Positions 14,533 through 22,719 of a stretch of DNA of 44,903 bases are shown piece by piece (positions within the stretch are counted from its first letter, which is position 1; each line of letters opens with the position of its first letter). This stretch comes from an uncultured Oscillospiraceae bacterium. GTDB taxonomy: Bacteria > Bacillota > Clostridia > Oscillospirales > Oscillospiraceae. The stretch spans positions 1 to 44,903 of the forward strand of contig CAJUAC010000017.1 in the NCBI GenBank assembly GCA_910583885.1, written 5' to 3'. The notes beneath the pieces were generated by a model. That model worked only from the letters and a program-made list of their open reading frames with translations, searched no databases and was not told where the DNA came from. Position numbers and translations under genes: made by a program.

Positions 14533-16818
14533 ATGACAAAAAAAAGATTTCTTTCCATTTTTGTAGCCCTCTGCCTGTCGCTCGTGATGCTTCCTGCTAC
14601 GGCACTGGCAGAAGAGGATATCCCTGCGGAGGCAGAAGTGCAGCCCATTCCTGTAGAAGAGGGTACTCCAATCGAACCAACAGAAGAAATTCCAACTGCG
14701 CCTGTAGTGGAAGAAGTCCCCGCGGCCCCGGTAGAGGAGGAAACCATTCCTGCTGAACCAGAGGATGAAATCCCGCTTGTTCCGGAGACAGATGCCCCCG
14801 TTGTCCCAGAGGACGAGGATATGCCTGCCGTTCGGGCAGATGAACTCCCCACCGAAGGAACCTGCGGGGATGGCTTGACATGGAAATTTGAAGTGACTGC
14901 CGAAGATCAATGGGGCAACTGGACTGAGGGTACCCTGACCATCAGCGGAAATGGGGCTATGGAGAATTACACCAATCCATATGGAACAAACGCATACCCG
15001 GCCCCATGGAAAAATTACCTCGGGGTCAGTCGTAACGTTACTGTCATTATCGAAAGCGGTGTTACCAGCATCGGGAATTCTGCGTTTTATAACTGCCCTG
15101 GCCTGACCTCAGTCTCCATCCCCGACAGCGTCGCCAGCATAGGGGATTCTACGTTTTATCTTTGCTATGGCCTAACCTCAGTCTCCATCCCTGGCAGCGT
15201 CACCAGCATCGGAGATTCTGCATTTTATCGTTGCTCTGACCTAACCTCCGTCTCCATCCCCGGCAGCGTCACCAGCATCGGGGATTCTGCGTTTTCTTAC
15301 TGCTCTGGCCTGACTTCAGTCTCCATCCCCAGCAGTGTCACCAACATCGGGACTTCTGTGTTTTCTGACTGCTCTGGCCTTGTCAGTGCGGAATTCCAAA
15401 GTGGGACGGTATCTATCGGAAAGCGTCTTTTTTCCAGCTGTACTAATTTGGCTACCATAGTCATCCCAGACACTGTTACAAGTATTGGGCCAAATGTATT
15501 TTCTGACCTGCCCAAACTGGATAACGTGGCTATTCCCAACAGCGTAACGACGATTGGGGCTGCGGCATTTTCTGGCTGTACCAGCCTCTCTAACCTGGTG
15601 ATCGAGAACGGCGTGACTTATATTGGTGAAGAAGGATGGGGATATGGCGGTGCATTTGCAGGCTGCACCAGCCTGACAAGTGTATCCATCCCTTCCAGTG
15701 TTATCCGTATGAATACGAACACCTTTGACGGATGTACCAGCCTGACAGAGATTTCCGTTGACGCTGGTAATGCACAGTTTTCCTCCTACGATGGTGCCCT
15801 GTTGGACAAGCTGCAAAGCACCCTGCTGGACTGTCCAGATGGAAAAACTACATACAGCATTCCAGTCGGTGTGACCACCATCGGCTCCAGTGCATTTGAC
15901 AGCTGTGCCAAACTAACCGATGTTACCATCCCAGCTAGTGTAACCGCTATTGAATCCAGCGCGTTTGCTGGCTGCACCGCCTTGGCGGGCATCGCCATTC
16001 CGGATAGTGTGACTTCCATGGGGTCTAGTGTCTTCAGTGGCTGTACATCGCTGACCAGCGTAGTGATTCCGGATAGCGTGAATGGCGGTTATTATAATTC
16101 GTTTGATTATATGTTTGAGGACTGCACGGCCTTAACAGCTGTCACCCTTCCAACCGGTGTGAAGGGCCTTGGACGCAATATGTTTGATGGCTGCACTGCT
16201 CTGACAGAAATCACTGTCCCTGAGGGGGTAGAGCGTCTAAACCAGACCTTCAACAACTGCCCCAGCCTGACCACGCTCAACCTCCCTGCCAGCCTTAAGG
16301 AGATCTCTTCCAATACCTTCTACAATTGCCTCAACCTGAAAACCGTCACCTTTGCCGGGACGGAGACCCAGTGGGGAGCTGTTTCCATCGCGGACGGCAA
16401 TGCCGAGCTGAAAAACGCCACCGTAACCTGTACAGGCGTCGGTTCCCCCACAGACCCGGACAACCCGGACACGCCGGACAACCCCGATAACCCGGACACG
16501 CCCGATAATCCTGACAACCCAAATCCTCCGGACACACCCAACACCCCAGCCCCGCTCCCCGCTGATATCACCACCGGCGGTCTGGGCCGCAGGGTGACAG
16601 TCCAGGTTGCTGGCGGACATTGGCTGACGGTACAGGTACTCCGGGCCGGGACAATTTCCATTACCTCCGTCCAGGCCCCCGGCAGCGGTATGGTATCCCT
16701 GACCTTCTCTGCTGCTGCCGGAAGTTCCGTCCAGATCTGGGAAACTGCTGAGGAGATGAATTTCTCCTCTGGCGCACCAGTCAACCCCATTCTCGCGGTC
16801 TCCAGCTACCGGCTGTAA
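14533..16818 (+). CDS. Secreted BspA-type leucine-rich repeat protein
   Basis: A 761-residue secreted protein. Residues 1-26 are a Sec signal peptide (MTKKRF.., cleavage after ALA). Residues 27-105 are a Glu/Pro-rich acidic spacer. Residues 112-165 start with CGDGLTWKFE and contain GTLTISGNGAM, typical just before such repeats. About 20 BspA-type LRRs (LTSVSIPxSVTSIGDSAFxxC, period 23) run to about 635. A Pro/Asp/Asn linker built from DNPDTP units (about 637-677) leads to a C-terminal beta-rich domain. No LPXTG anchor is seen. BspA-like proteins bind host or microbial ligands at the surface. The gene begins 9 bases after a small HTH gene and is followed 12 bases later by an SLH protein gene. 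Its base composition is lower in G+C than the flanks, suggesting acquisition. Confidence 0.9.
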   Translation: MTKKRFLSIFVALCLSLVMLPATALAEEDIPAEAEVQPIPVEEGTPIEPTEEIPTAPVVEEVPAAPVEEETIPAEPEDEIPLVPETDAPVVPEDEDMPAVRADELPTEGTCGDGLTWKFEVTAEDQWGNWTEGTLTISGNGAMENYTNPYGTNAYPAPWKNYLGVSRNVTVIIESGVTSIGNSAFYNCPGLTSVSIPDSVASIGDSTFYLCYGLTSVSIPGSVTSIGDSAFYRCSDLTSVSIPGSVTSIGDSAFSYCSGLTSVSIPSSVTNIGTSVFSDCSGLVSAEFQSGTVSIGKRLFSSCTNLATIVIPDTVTSIGPNVFSDLPKLDNVAIPNSVTTIGAAAFSGCTSLSNLVIENGVTYIGEEGWGYGGAFAGCTSLTSVSIPSSVIRMNTNTFDGCTSLTEISVDAGNAQFSSYDGALLDKLQSTLLDCPDGKTTYSIPVGVTTIGSSAFDSCAKLTDVTIPASVTAIESSAFAGCTALAGIAIPDSVTSMGSSVFSGCTSLTSVVIPDSVNGGYYNSFDYMFEDCTALTAVTLPTGVKGLGRNMFDGCTALTEITVPEGVERLNQTFNNCPSLTTLNLPASLKEISSNTFYNCLNLKTVTFAGTETQWGAVSIADGNAELKNATVTCTGVGSPTDPDNPDTPDNPDNPDTPDNPDNPNPPDTPNTPAPLPADITTGGLGRRVTVQVAGGHWLTVQVLRAGTISITSVQAPGSGMVSLTFSAAAGSSVQIWETAEEMNFSSGAPVNPILAVSSYRL
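15061..15405 (+). repeat. Five tandem 69-bp repeats encoding LRR units
   Basis: Units begin at 15061, 15130, 15199, 15268 and 15337, exactly 69 bases apart. Each encodes 23 residues starting V-(T/A)-(S/N)-IG, with SAF and C in the middle. The first four are very similar at DNA level, which could permit slippage or recombination that changes repeat number. Confidence 0.85.
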
Positions 16819-16830
16819 AGGGGCGCAGCG

Positions 16831-17871
16831 ATGAAAAGGAATATAATTGCCCTTCTGGGAGCCCTCCTTCTCCTGTCCGGCACAGCCTTTGCCGACGCCC
16901 CCGCCAGCGGCACTGTGGGGGGAAATGAGATCCATGTATCCGCCGAGGGATTGAACCCCGGCTACTACTTGGGTGCCGTGTGGGACGGCGACAAGCTGCT
17001 GACCTTTTTTGATACCACCGTGGGCAGTGATGGCAAACTGGATTTAAGCGTGAACATAGGCGAAGCCTTAGAGCAGGGCGACCGGCTGACCGTCGGGATT
17101 TCCGGCGCAAATACCGGCTCCGCCCCCATCTCCAGCGATGTTGTCCTGGAAACCCCTGACACCCCAGCCCCGCCACCCGCTCCTATCTACCCTGTCGGGC
17201 CCATCCGCCCCATTTACCGCCCCGGAAGTACCGGCAAGCCCAGCACGCCAGACAAGCCGGACACCTCCGAACCCTCCGGCGAACCCGCTGAGCCCAGTCC
17301 CCCCTCCGCAGAGGAACCCGCTCTTCCCTTTACCGACGTGGCGGCAGACAGCTGGTATTATGAAGCGGTGCGGTATGTTTACGAGAAGGGGATGATGAGC
17401 GGTACCCTGCCGGATATCTTCGCCCCCCATGCAGCCGCCAGCCGGGGGATGCTGGTCACTATCCTCCACCGCTTGGAGGGCGCACCAGCCGCCAAGGAAG
17501 CTCATTTCACCGATGTGGCCTCCCACCAGTGGTATGCTGGCGCAGTGGCCTGGGCGGCGTCTAACGGTATTACCGGCGGCTACAGCGACGGCCGGTTCGG
17601 CCCGGATGACGCCATTACCCGGGAACAGCTGGCAGCCATCCTCTACCGCTACGCTGCCTACAAGGGTTATGACGTGTCCCGCCAGGCCAGCCTCTCCGGC
17701 TATCAGGATGCGGGCCAGATCAGTACCTATGCCCTGGAGGCCATGGGCTGGGCCAACGCCGCAGGCCTGGTAAAGGGTACAGGGGCCAGCCAGCTCTCCC
17801 CGAAAAGCGGCGCAGTCCGTGCCGAGGTGGCGGCTGTCCTCATGCGCCTTTGCGAACATATTGCCCCATAA
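16831..17871 (+). CDS. SLH-domain surface protein
   Basis: A 346-residue exported protein: signal peptide 1-21 (cleavage after AFA), a small N-terminal domain to about 105, a Pro-rich linker (110-165, with PVGPIRPIYRP), then S-layer-homology repeats beginning near 166 (FTDVAADSWYYEAV), 225 (FTDVASHQWYAGAV) and 289 (degenerate, GYQDAGQIS). SLH domains bind pyruvylated secondary cell-wall polymers, so the protein should be wall-bound. It is placed 12 bases after the LRR gene, suggesting one transcript and perhaps a joint role at the cell surface. Confidence 0.88.
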   Translation: MKRNIIALLGALLLLSGTAFADAPASGTVGGNEIHVSAEGLNPGYYLGAVWDGDKLLTFFDTTVGSDGKLDLSVNIGEALEQGDRLTVGISGANTGSAPISSDVVLETPDTPAPPPAPIYPVGPIRPIYRPGSTGKPSTPDKPDTSEPSGEPAEPSPPSAEEPALPFTDVAADSWYYEAVRYVYEKGMMSGTLPDIFAPHAAASRGMLVTILHRLEGAPAAKEAHFTDVASHQWYAGAVAWAASNGITGGYSDGRFGPDDAITREQLAAILYRYAAYKGYDVSRQASLSGYQDAGQISTYALEAMGWANAAGLVKGTGASQLSPKSGAVRAEVAAVLMRLCEHIAP

Positions 17872-17879
17872 CAGCAGGA

Positions 17880-17901
17880 AAGCAGCGGCTTTACCGCTGC
17901 T
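17880..17901. terminator. Hairpin between convergent genes
   Basis: AGCAGCGG and CCGCTGCT pair around CTTTA, just after the SLH gene and overlapping the end of the PP-loop ATPase gene. No T-tract follows, so termination is only presumed. Confidence 0.4.
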
Positions 17902-18616
17902 CCTCCTCCAGGCTCCAGCCATACAGAGGGTACCGCTGGATCGCCCCGAATATCTTTTGCTTCACATGCGGGAACTGCTTCTCCAATTGGCGGAGCAGTT
18001 CCTTTGTTTCCTCCCGTTTGGTAGAACCATTTGCCGGGCAGGGGTTGGAGACCACCGGCAGTTCCAGCCGCCGCACTGCACTGCGCACATCCCGCTCCTG
18101 GACGTACAGCAGGGGCCGGATCTGCGTCACCTGGCTGCGGTCCAAATATGTCACCGGCTGGAAGCAGCTGATCCGCCCCTCCAGCAGGAGGGACATCACC
18201 ATCGTCTCTACCGCATCGTCATAGTGGTGCCCCAGGGCGATCTTATTCAATCCCAGCCGGTTCAGTTCCGTACTCAGCGCCCCCCGGCGGAGCTTTGCGC
18301 ACAGCGAGCAGGGGTTCTTCTCTTTCCGGCAGACAAACACAATCTCATAAATGGGGACCTCTACCAGATAGTAGGGGACATCCAGCTGGGCGCAGAGCTG
18401 GGCAATGGGTGAAAAATCCATCCCTGGTGTGCAGCTGTCGATGGTAATCGCTGCAACATCGAACTTCTTTGGATAAAATGTGCGCAGCTTCGCCAGCGCC
18501 GCCAGTGTCAGGACCGAGTCCTTCCCCCCGCTGACCCCCACCGCAACCGTGTCGCCATCCGCGATCATATGGTAGTCCTCCACACACCGGCGGACCAGGG
18601 ATAAAATATGCTGCAT
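17891..18616 (-). CDS. TtcA/TilS-family PP-loop ATPase (tRNA thiolation type)
   Basis: A 241-residue N-type ATP pyrophosphatase. The PP-loop SGGKDS is at 29-34, and it is followed by a TIDSCTPGMDF segment, the CSLC motif, GHHYDDAVETM and a late CPANG cysteine. The cysteines fit the TtcA branch, which holds an Fe-S cluster and thiolates tRNA cytidine 32, rather than TilS. The exact target is inferred. Two in-frame ATGs are possible. GGGAGG abuts the first (18622) with no spacing and lies 6 bases from the second, so 18616 is chosen. It converges on the SLH gene. Confidence 0.8.
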   Translation of the reverse strand: MQHILSLVRRCVEDYHMIADGDTVAVGVSGGKDSVLTLAALAKLRTFYPKKFDVAAITIDSCTPGMDFSPIAQLCAQLDVPYYLVEVPIYEIVFVCRKEKNPCSLCAKLRRGALSTELNRLGLNKIALGHHYDDAVETMVMSLLLEGRISCFQPVTYLDRSQVTQIRPLLYVQERDVRSAVRRLELPVVSNPCPANGSTKREETKELLRQLEKQFPHVKQKIFGAIQRYPLYGWSLEEEQR

Positions 18617-18727
18617 AGGCATCCTCCCAGAATCTTAAAAATTTTAAAATTGAAAGCAAGAAAAAAAGAGAAAATGTAAGATATAAAAAGAAATAGAAAG
18701 CATTCTATCCGGTAAATTAAAATGATA

Positions 18728-18756
18728 TTGACATCTATACCCTCTTGTGTTATAAA
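18728..18756 (+). promoter_or_regulatory. Sigma-A promoter of rplM-rpsI
   Basis: TTGACA at 18728-18733 and TATAAA at 18751-18756 with a 17-base spacer. The leader of about 130 bases contains the L13 hairpin. Confidence 0.8.
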
Positions 18757-18815
18757 TGTATCTGCCTGCACAGGGCATTGTACCTGATTCCAGGCAAAAA
18801 TACAAGGCTTCCTTC

Positions 18816-18867
18816 GATAGGCGGCCGCAGGCCGGACACGGCTTCCGCCCGCCTGCGGCGGCCTATC
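18816..18867 (+). promoter_or_regulatory. L13 ribosomal-protein leader hairpin
   Basis: Arms of 17 bases at 18816-18832 and 18851-18867 pair (GATAGGC..GCAGGC with GCCTGC..GCCTATC, one mismatch) around an 18-base loop, close to the rplM ribosome-binding site AAGGAG. Position and form fit the L13 leader of Firmicutes, a structure thought to mediate autogenous control by L13. The identification is by position and shape only. Confidence 0.55.
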
Positions 18868-18895
18868 GGAGGAACAAGAGAAGGAGAACGCAACC

Positions 18896-19327
18896 ATGTC
18901 CACTTTTATGGCTAACAAGGGCAATATTGTCCGCAAGTGGTATGTCGTTGACGCCGCCGGCAAGCCCCTGGGCCACACTGCCGTGATTGTCGCCGACCTG
19001 CTGCGCGGCAAGCGTAAGCCCACCTACACCCCCCACGCCGACTGCGGCGACAATGTAATCGTCATCAATGCCTCCAAGGCTACCCTCTCCGGCAAAAAGC
19101 TGGAGCAGAAGATGTACCGCACCCACTCCGGTTGGGTCGGCGGCCTGAAGGAGACCCGCTACAAGGATATGATGGAAAAGAAGCCGGAGCTAGCCATGCG
19201 TGTGGCTGTGCGCGGCATGATGCCCCGCAATGTGGTCACAAAGGATTCCCTCAAGCGCCTGCACATCTATGCCGGCGACACCCACGAGCATCAGGCCCAG
19301 AAGCCCGAGCTCTACACTGCGGAATAA
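18896..19327 (+). CDS. rplM: 50S ribosomal protein L13
   Basis: A 143-residue uL13. Recognisable segments are KWYVVDAAGKPLGHTAVIVADLLRGK, then DNVIVINASK, HSGWVGGLKE and VRGMMPRN. The length is normal. L13 is an early assembly protein of the large subunit. It is the first gene of a two-gene operon, 14 bases before rpsI. The ATG is 9 bases after AAGGAG. Confidence 0.97.
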   Translation: MSTFMANKGNIVRKWYVVDAAGKPLGHTAVIVADLLRGKRKPTYTPHADCGDNVIVINASKATLSGKKLEQKMYRTHSGWVGGLKETRYKDMMEKKPELAMRVAVRGMMPRNVVTKDSLKRLHIYAGDTHEHQAQKPELYTAE

Positions 19328-19341
19328 GGAGGTAGAGGAAC

Positions 19342-19746
19342 ATGTATCAGTCTAAGAAGCCCTATCTGTACGGCACTGGCCGCAGGAAGTCCTCTGTCGC
19401 CCGCGTCCAGGTTTATCCCAATGGTACCGGCTCCATCACCGTCAATGGCCGTGATATTGATGATTATTTCGGCCTGGAGACCTTGAAGATGGTCGTCCGT
19501 CAGCCTCTGGTAGCTACCGCTAACGAAGGCAAGGTGGACATCGTTGCCACGGTGAAGGGCGGCGGTGTCAGCGGCCAGGCTGGCGCACTGCGCCACGGTA
19601 TCTCCCGCGCCCTGCTGCTGGCCAGCGATGACAACCGCCCCATCCTGAAGAAGGCGGGCCTGCTCACCCGCGACCCGCGTATGAAGGAGCGCAAGAAGTA
19701 CGGCCTCAAGGCCGCCCGCCGCGCCCCCCAGTTCAGCAAGCGTTAA
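19342..19746 (+). CDS. rpsI: 30S ribosomal protein S9
   Basis: A 134-residue uS9 with YGTGRRKSSVARV near the start, GGGVSGQAGALRHGISRAL in the middle and the conserved basic C-terminus ending PQFSKR, which in the ribosome reaches the P-site tRNA. A GGAGG ribosome-binding site precedes the ATG. It pairs with rplM as in most Firmicutes and is followed by a terminator. Confidence 0.97.
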   Translation: MYQSKKPYLYGTGRRKSSVARVQVYPNGTGSITVNGRDIDDYFGLETLKMVVRQPLVATANEGKVDIVATVKGGGVSGQAGALRHGISRALLLASDDNRPILKKAGLLTRDPRMKERKKYGLKAARRAPQFSKR

Positions 19747-19756
19747 TTTTCCTGCA

Positions 19757-19794
19757 AACCCCCGGAGCCGCAACGGTTCCGGGGGTTCCTTTTT
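19757..19794 (+). terminator. Intrinsic terminator of rplM-rpsI
   Basis: AACCCCCGGAGCC and GGTTCCGGGGGTT pair around GCAAC-like loop bases and are followed by CCTTTTT. Confidence 0.88.
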
Positions 19795-19850
19795 AGCGAG
19801 GTAAAATGACATTCTCGCTTTTATGAATACTTAAAGACTTATTCTAAATA

Positions 19851-19900
19851 GAAAAAAAGGCCCTGAGCGCACTTCGATAGAAATGCGCTCAGGGCCTTTT
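19851..19900 (-). terminator. Intrinsic terminator of the tRNA-Ala transcript
   Basis: Arms 19855-19871 and 19884-19900 are a perfect 17-bp inverted repeat (core CCCTGAGCGCA). On the minus strand it is followed by a run of T residues, so it best serves the tRNA reading in that direction. Confidence 0.8.
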
Positions 19901-19937
19901 CTGTCCAGGTATCCGATTCCTCTTTGATTCTTTTGTA

Positions 19938-19976
19938 AAGAACAAACCACAAAGCCAAGGCTTTGTGGTTTGTTCT

Positions 19977-19977
<1 letters not shown>
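19938..19977. repeat. Perfect 19-bp inverted repeat next to tRNA
   Basis: Arms 19938-19956 and 19959-19977 (AAGAACAAACCACAAAGCC and its complement) with only two bases between them. It begins right at the CCA end of the tRNA on the minus strand. It may act as a 3' processing or termination signal ahead of the terminator at 19851-19900. Confidence 0.6.
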
Positions 19978-20052
<75 letters not shown>

Positions 20053-20084
20053 ATCTGTTTTGCTGTATCTCGTTTGCAGGACAA

Positions 20085-20113
20085 ATAATATCAAATTTCC
20101 TCCTGTTTGTCAA
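20085..20113 (-). promoter_or_regulatory. Promoter of tRNA-Ala
   Basis: On the minus strand TTGACA (20113-20108), a 17-base spacer, and TATTAT (20090-20085), about 33 bases before the tRNA 5' end. Confidence 0.75.
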
Positions 20114-20148
20114 TACCTAATTGAAAAATTTTTATAGTATTTCTGGAT

Positions 20149-20188
20149 GGCAGGGTGCGGTATGCGGTTGGGGGTGCCGCACCCTGCC
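20149..20188 (-). terminator. Terminator of the GntR-ABC-lipoprotein operon
   Basis: GGCAGGGTGCGG (20149-20160) and CCGCACCCTGCC (20177-20188) are perfectly complementary. On the minus strand an A/T-rich tract follows. It lies just after the lipoprotein stop codon. Confidence 0.65.
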
Positions 20189-20197
20189 AGTCTCAGC

Positions 20198-20641
20198 CTA
20201 TCCCTCCAAAAAACTCTGGAGATAGTTCGCTGTCTCCTGAGGGATGGAGAAGGGGAAGGAGAGCTCCGCAATATCGATATCAATGGTGAGATAAGGCGCG
20301 TCCTGATAGCACTGCAAGGTACAGATCTCTTGGATCTCCGCCTCACGGTCCCCCATAAAGGCGGTAATGGTCTCCGTCTGGTAGAGGATAAAGGCCCCGC
20401 CCTTTTGCAGACCCTCTGGCAGCGCCTCCACATGCCAGCCCTCTATCCAGATCGCCTCTACAAACGCGTCAAGCTCCGCCTGATCCTCCAAAACAGCCCG
20501 CTCCTTGCCGGAGGCGTCGATAACAACAACCTTCTGGGCTTTGGAAAAGTCCTCTGGGTCGAACCCACTGTTGATCTTGCAGCCTGCCAGGGACAGGAGG
20601 CACAGCAGGGCGGCAATCGGGAGCGCGAAATACTTCTTCAT
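20198..20641 (-). CDS. Predicted lipoprotein
   Basis: A 147-residue protein with a lipoprotein signal peptide (MKKYFALPIAALLCLLSLAGC; lipobox LAGC, lipidated Cys about 21). It has a mixed alpha/beta mature part with segments KVVVIDASGKERAVLEDQAELDAFVEAI and ILYQTETITAFMGDRE. It would sit outside the membrane. No family is recognised. It is the last gene of the minus-strand operon, 12 bases after the ABC permease. This suggests it is an accessory or immunity-like partner of that transporter, an inference from position only. Confidence 0.75.
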   Translation of the reverse strand: MKKYFALPIAALLCLLSLAGCKINSGFDPEDFSKAQKVVVIDASGKERAVLEDQAELDAFVEAIWIEGWHVEALPEGLQKGGAFILYQTETITAFMGDREAEIQEICTLQCYQDAPYLTIDIDIAELSFPFSIPQETANYLQSFLEG

Positions 20642-20653
20642 GCGCCTTCCTCC

Positions 20654-21448
20654 TTACTCCAGGTTCAGCCGCTTGCGCAGGATATATTCCGTGCCCACGA
20701 AATACACGGCGGCGAGAAGCACTTCCCCGGCAATGAGAACCCACATCGATATGTGGTACGCCGGCATCCCGTCCAGTCTGCTGAATGCGGGATAGATAAG
20801 ATCGGAGAAGGGACGTGCGAGGATGTTGCCCAGGATGCTCAGGAGCACCTGGATGGCGATGAAGGCGATGACGCTCATGGCGACCCGGTTCTTGTTGAAC
20901 AGATGGCCAATCGCCATGGACAGATACAGATGGAGATAGCCGACAGCGAAGGAGGTCAGGGAGAAGAGGACGAACTCCAGCATGGCAATCATAACCTGGG
21001 TCGCCTGGATATTCCAGTGGGTAAACAGGTACTGGAACACCTCAAACAGCTCCTTCAGATCCGACGCGGCCCAGGGGACGATCAGCAGGATCGACAGGAT
21101 GGCTACCAGGATGTTGACCACCGTCACCACCAGGGCACAGGCCAGCTTGGAGCCGATGAGCTGCCAGGGCTTCACAGGCAGGGTGTGCATCAGATAGCCC
21201 TCGTCCCCCAGCAGGCCCTTGTAGAACCGCTGGATGACAAAAATGACGGCAACGATGAACATGGAGATCAGGATGGCGACATAGACCAGCATAGCGATGC
21301 CTGCGGTGGTCTCCCCCACGCTGCTGGTGCTGTCCAAACCGTCGAGGGTGAAGCGGTTCACGATGGCCAGCACCAGGGCCGCCGGCCAGATGAAAGCGAA
21401 CTGTTTGATCATGGACCGGAAATCGTACTTTAAAAGCTTTCCAAACAT
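20654..21448 (-). CDS. ABC-2 type transporter permease
   Basis: A 264-residue membrane protein with six hydrophobic segments: about 17-30, 45-68, 100-125, 145-168, 178-200 and 232-252. It starts MFGKLLKYDFRSMIKQFAFIW, a typical opening for ABC-2/YtrC-like permeases. Its ATG shares one base with the ATPase stop codon (TGATG), so the two are translationally coupled. With the ATPase it should form an exporter or a membrane-stress system controlled by the GntR regulator. The substrate is unknown. Confidence 0.85.
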   Translation of the reverse strand: MFGKLLKYDFRSMIKQFAFIWPAALVLAIVNRFTLDGLDSTSSVGETTAGIAMLVYVAILISMFIVAVIFVIQRFYKGLLGDEGYLMHTLPVKPWQLIGSKLACALVVTVVNILVAILSILLIVPWAASDLKELFEVFQYLFTHWNIQATQVMIAMLEFVLFSLTSFAVGYLHLYLSMAIGHLFNKNRVAMSVIAFIAIQVLLSILGNILARPFSDLIYPAFSRLDGMPAYHISMWVLIAGEVLLAAVYFVGTEYILRKRLNLE

Positions 21449-22173
21449 CAGAACGCACCTCCTTCATAGTTGGCAGCCCGGAAGACCTCGCGGAACAGCG
21501 CGTCCACGCTCTTGCCCTCCCGCTCGCGGATGTTGTCCACCGTGTCGTGGAGGGTGATCTGGCCCTCCTTGAGGAACACCGCCTCGTCCAGCACCTTTTC
21601 GATGTCGCTGATGAGGTGGGTGGAGATGAGTACCGTGCCCTCATCGTTGTAGTTGGTGAGGATGGTGCTCAAAATGAAGTCCCGGGCCGCCGGGTCCACG
21701 CCGGCAATGGGCTCGTCAAGCAGGTAGAGCTGGGCCTTGCGGGCCATCACCAGTACCAGCTGGACCTTCTCCTTGGTGCCCTTGGACATGCTCTTGAGCC
21801 GGTCGCTGGGGGTGACGCCTAAGCTGGCGCACATGGACATGGCCTTTGTCCGGTCGAAATCCTTGTAGAAGTCCGCGAACAGGTCGAACAGGTCCGTTGC
21901 CTTCATCCAGTCGGCAAAGTACATCCGGTCGGGCAGATAGCTGATGATGGACTTGGTGTAGGGCCCTACCGGCTGGCCGTCCACCAGGACGGCCCCCTCT
22001 GTGGGCTGGAGCAGCCCGCAGAGGATCTTAATCATCGTTGTCTTGCCGCTGCCGTTGGGGCCCAGCAGGCCCACAATCCGGCCCCGGCCCAGCTCCAGGT
22101 CCACCTCGGCCAGGGCCCGTTTCCCGCCGTAGCGCTTGGTCAGCGCGGCGCAGGTGACAAGCTGTTCATTCAT
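21448..22173 (-). CDS. ABC transporter ATP-binding protein (YtrB-like)
   Basis: A 241-residue ATPase with Walker A GPNGSGKTT (38-46), Walker B LYLLDEPIAGVDP and switch His in STHLIS. The signature loop reads LKSMSKGTKEKVQL instead of LSGGQ. This degenerate form is usual in the YtrB/EcsA-like subgroup that pairs with ABC-2 permeases. It overlaps the upstream GntR gene by 8 bases and the downstream permease gene by one. The arrangement GntR-ATPase-permease matches the ytr-type operons of Firmicutes, which respond to cell-wall antibiotics. That function is inferred. Confidence 0.9.
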   Translation of the reverse strand: MNEQLVTCAALTKRYGGKRALAEVDLELGRGRIVGLLGPNGSGKTTMIKILCGLLQPTEGAVLVDGQPVGPYTKSIISYLPDRMYFADWMKATDLFDLFADFYKDFDRTKAMSMCASLGVTPSDRLKSMSKGTKEKVQLVLVMARKAQLYLLDEPIAGVDPAARDFILSTILTNYNDEGTVLISTHLISDIEKVLDEAVFLKEGQITLHDTVDNIREREGKSVDALFREVFRAANYEGGAF

Positions 22174-22531
22174 TGCTCAATTCCTCCTTTACAAACACAA
22201 GGGCGTTTTCCGGGCTGTAGCCCAGCTCCGCCAGGATGCGCAGGCACGCGGCCACCGCCGCCCTTGCCCGCTCCCGTGCCGCCGCCTCAATGACGGCGGT
22301 GTCCTCCGTGACCGTGCGTCCGGCCGTGCGGCTCCCCACCGCCAGGCCCTCCGTTTCCAGCTGGGCCAGGGCCCGCTGCATGGTGTTGGGGTTGACCCCT
22401 GCCTGGGTCGCCAGCTCCCGTACCGCCGGCAGGCGTCCGCCGGGTGGGTATTCGCCCTTCAGGATGCGCAGCGTCAGCTGCTCCGTGATCTGCTGCCAGA
22501 TGGGGCGGTCATCTGTAAATGTCCAATCCAT
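22166..22531 (-). CDS. GntR-family transcriptional regulator (YtrA type)
   Basis: A 121-residue regulator with a GntR winged helix (about 10-75: IWQQITEQLTLRILKGEYPPGG, then LPAVRELATQAGVNPNTMQRALAQLE). Only a short helical C-terminal domain (about 80-121) follows, as in the YtrA subfamily. It is the first gene of an operon with an ABC ATPase and permease. A GGAGGAGCC site precedes the ATG. It probably represses the operon through the palindrome TGTATTA-N6-TAATACA just upstream, which overlaps the promoter. Confidence 0.9.
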   Translation of the reverse strand: MDWTFTDDRPIWQQITEQLTLRILKGEYPPGGRLPAVRELATQAGVNPNTMQRALAQLETEGLAVGSRTAGRTVTEDTAVIEAAARERARAAVAACLRILAELGYSPENALVFVKEELSNE

Positions 22532-22560
22532 GGCTCCTCCTTTCGGTTCGTCTGTATTGC

Positions 22561-22606
22561 TGTATTAGATGATTAATACAATAATACATCTCGGCCGATT
22601 TGTCAA
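22561..22606 (-). promoter_or_regulatory. Promoter and GntR operator
   Basis: A TTGACA -35 (22606-22601, minus strand) has a weak -10 TATTGT 17 bases on. A perfect 7-bp inverted repeat TGTATTA-GATGAT-TAATACA (22561-22580) overlaps the -10 and start region, the usual place for YtrA-type operators. A further TGTATT copy lies beside it. Confidence 0.65.
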
Positions 22607-22719
22607 GAGGTTTTTCTAAAAGATTTCCCAGGCGCATAGATATGGATATGCGGGGACGGGCGCTCCCTCCCCGCCTTTCCCCGGTATCGGGGGAAAGACC
22701 CTGGAAAAGCTCTTTTTTA

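Noticed and set aside
15061..15405. Regularly spaced repeats as a CRISPR array
   Set aside because: The repeats are contiguous, in frame and encode LRR units. There are no unique spacers and no cas genes.
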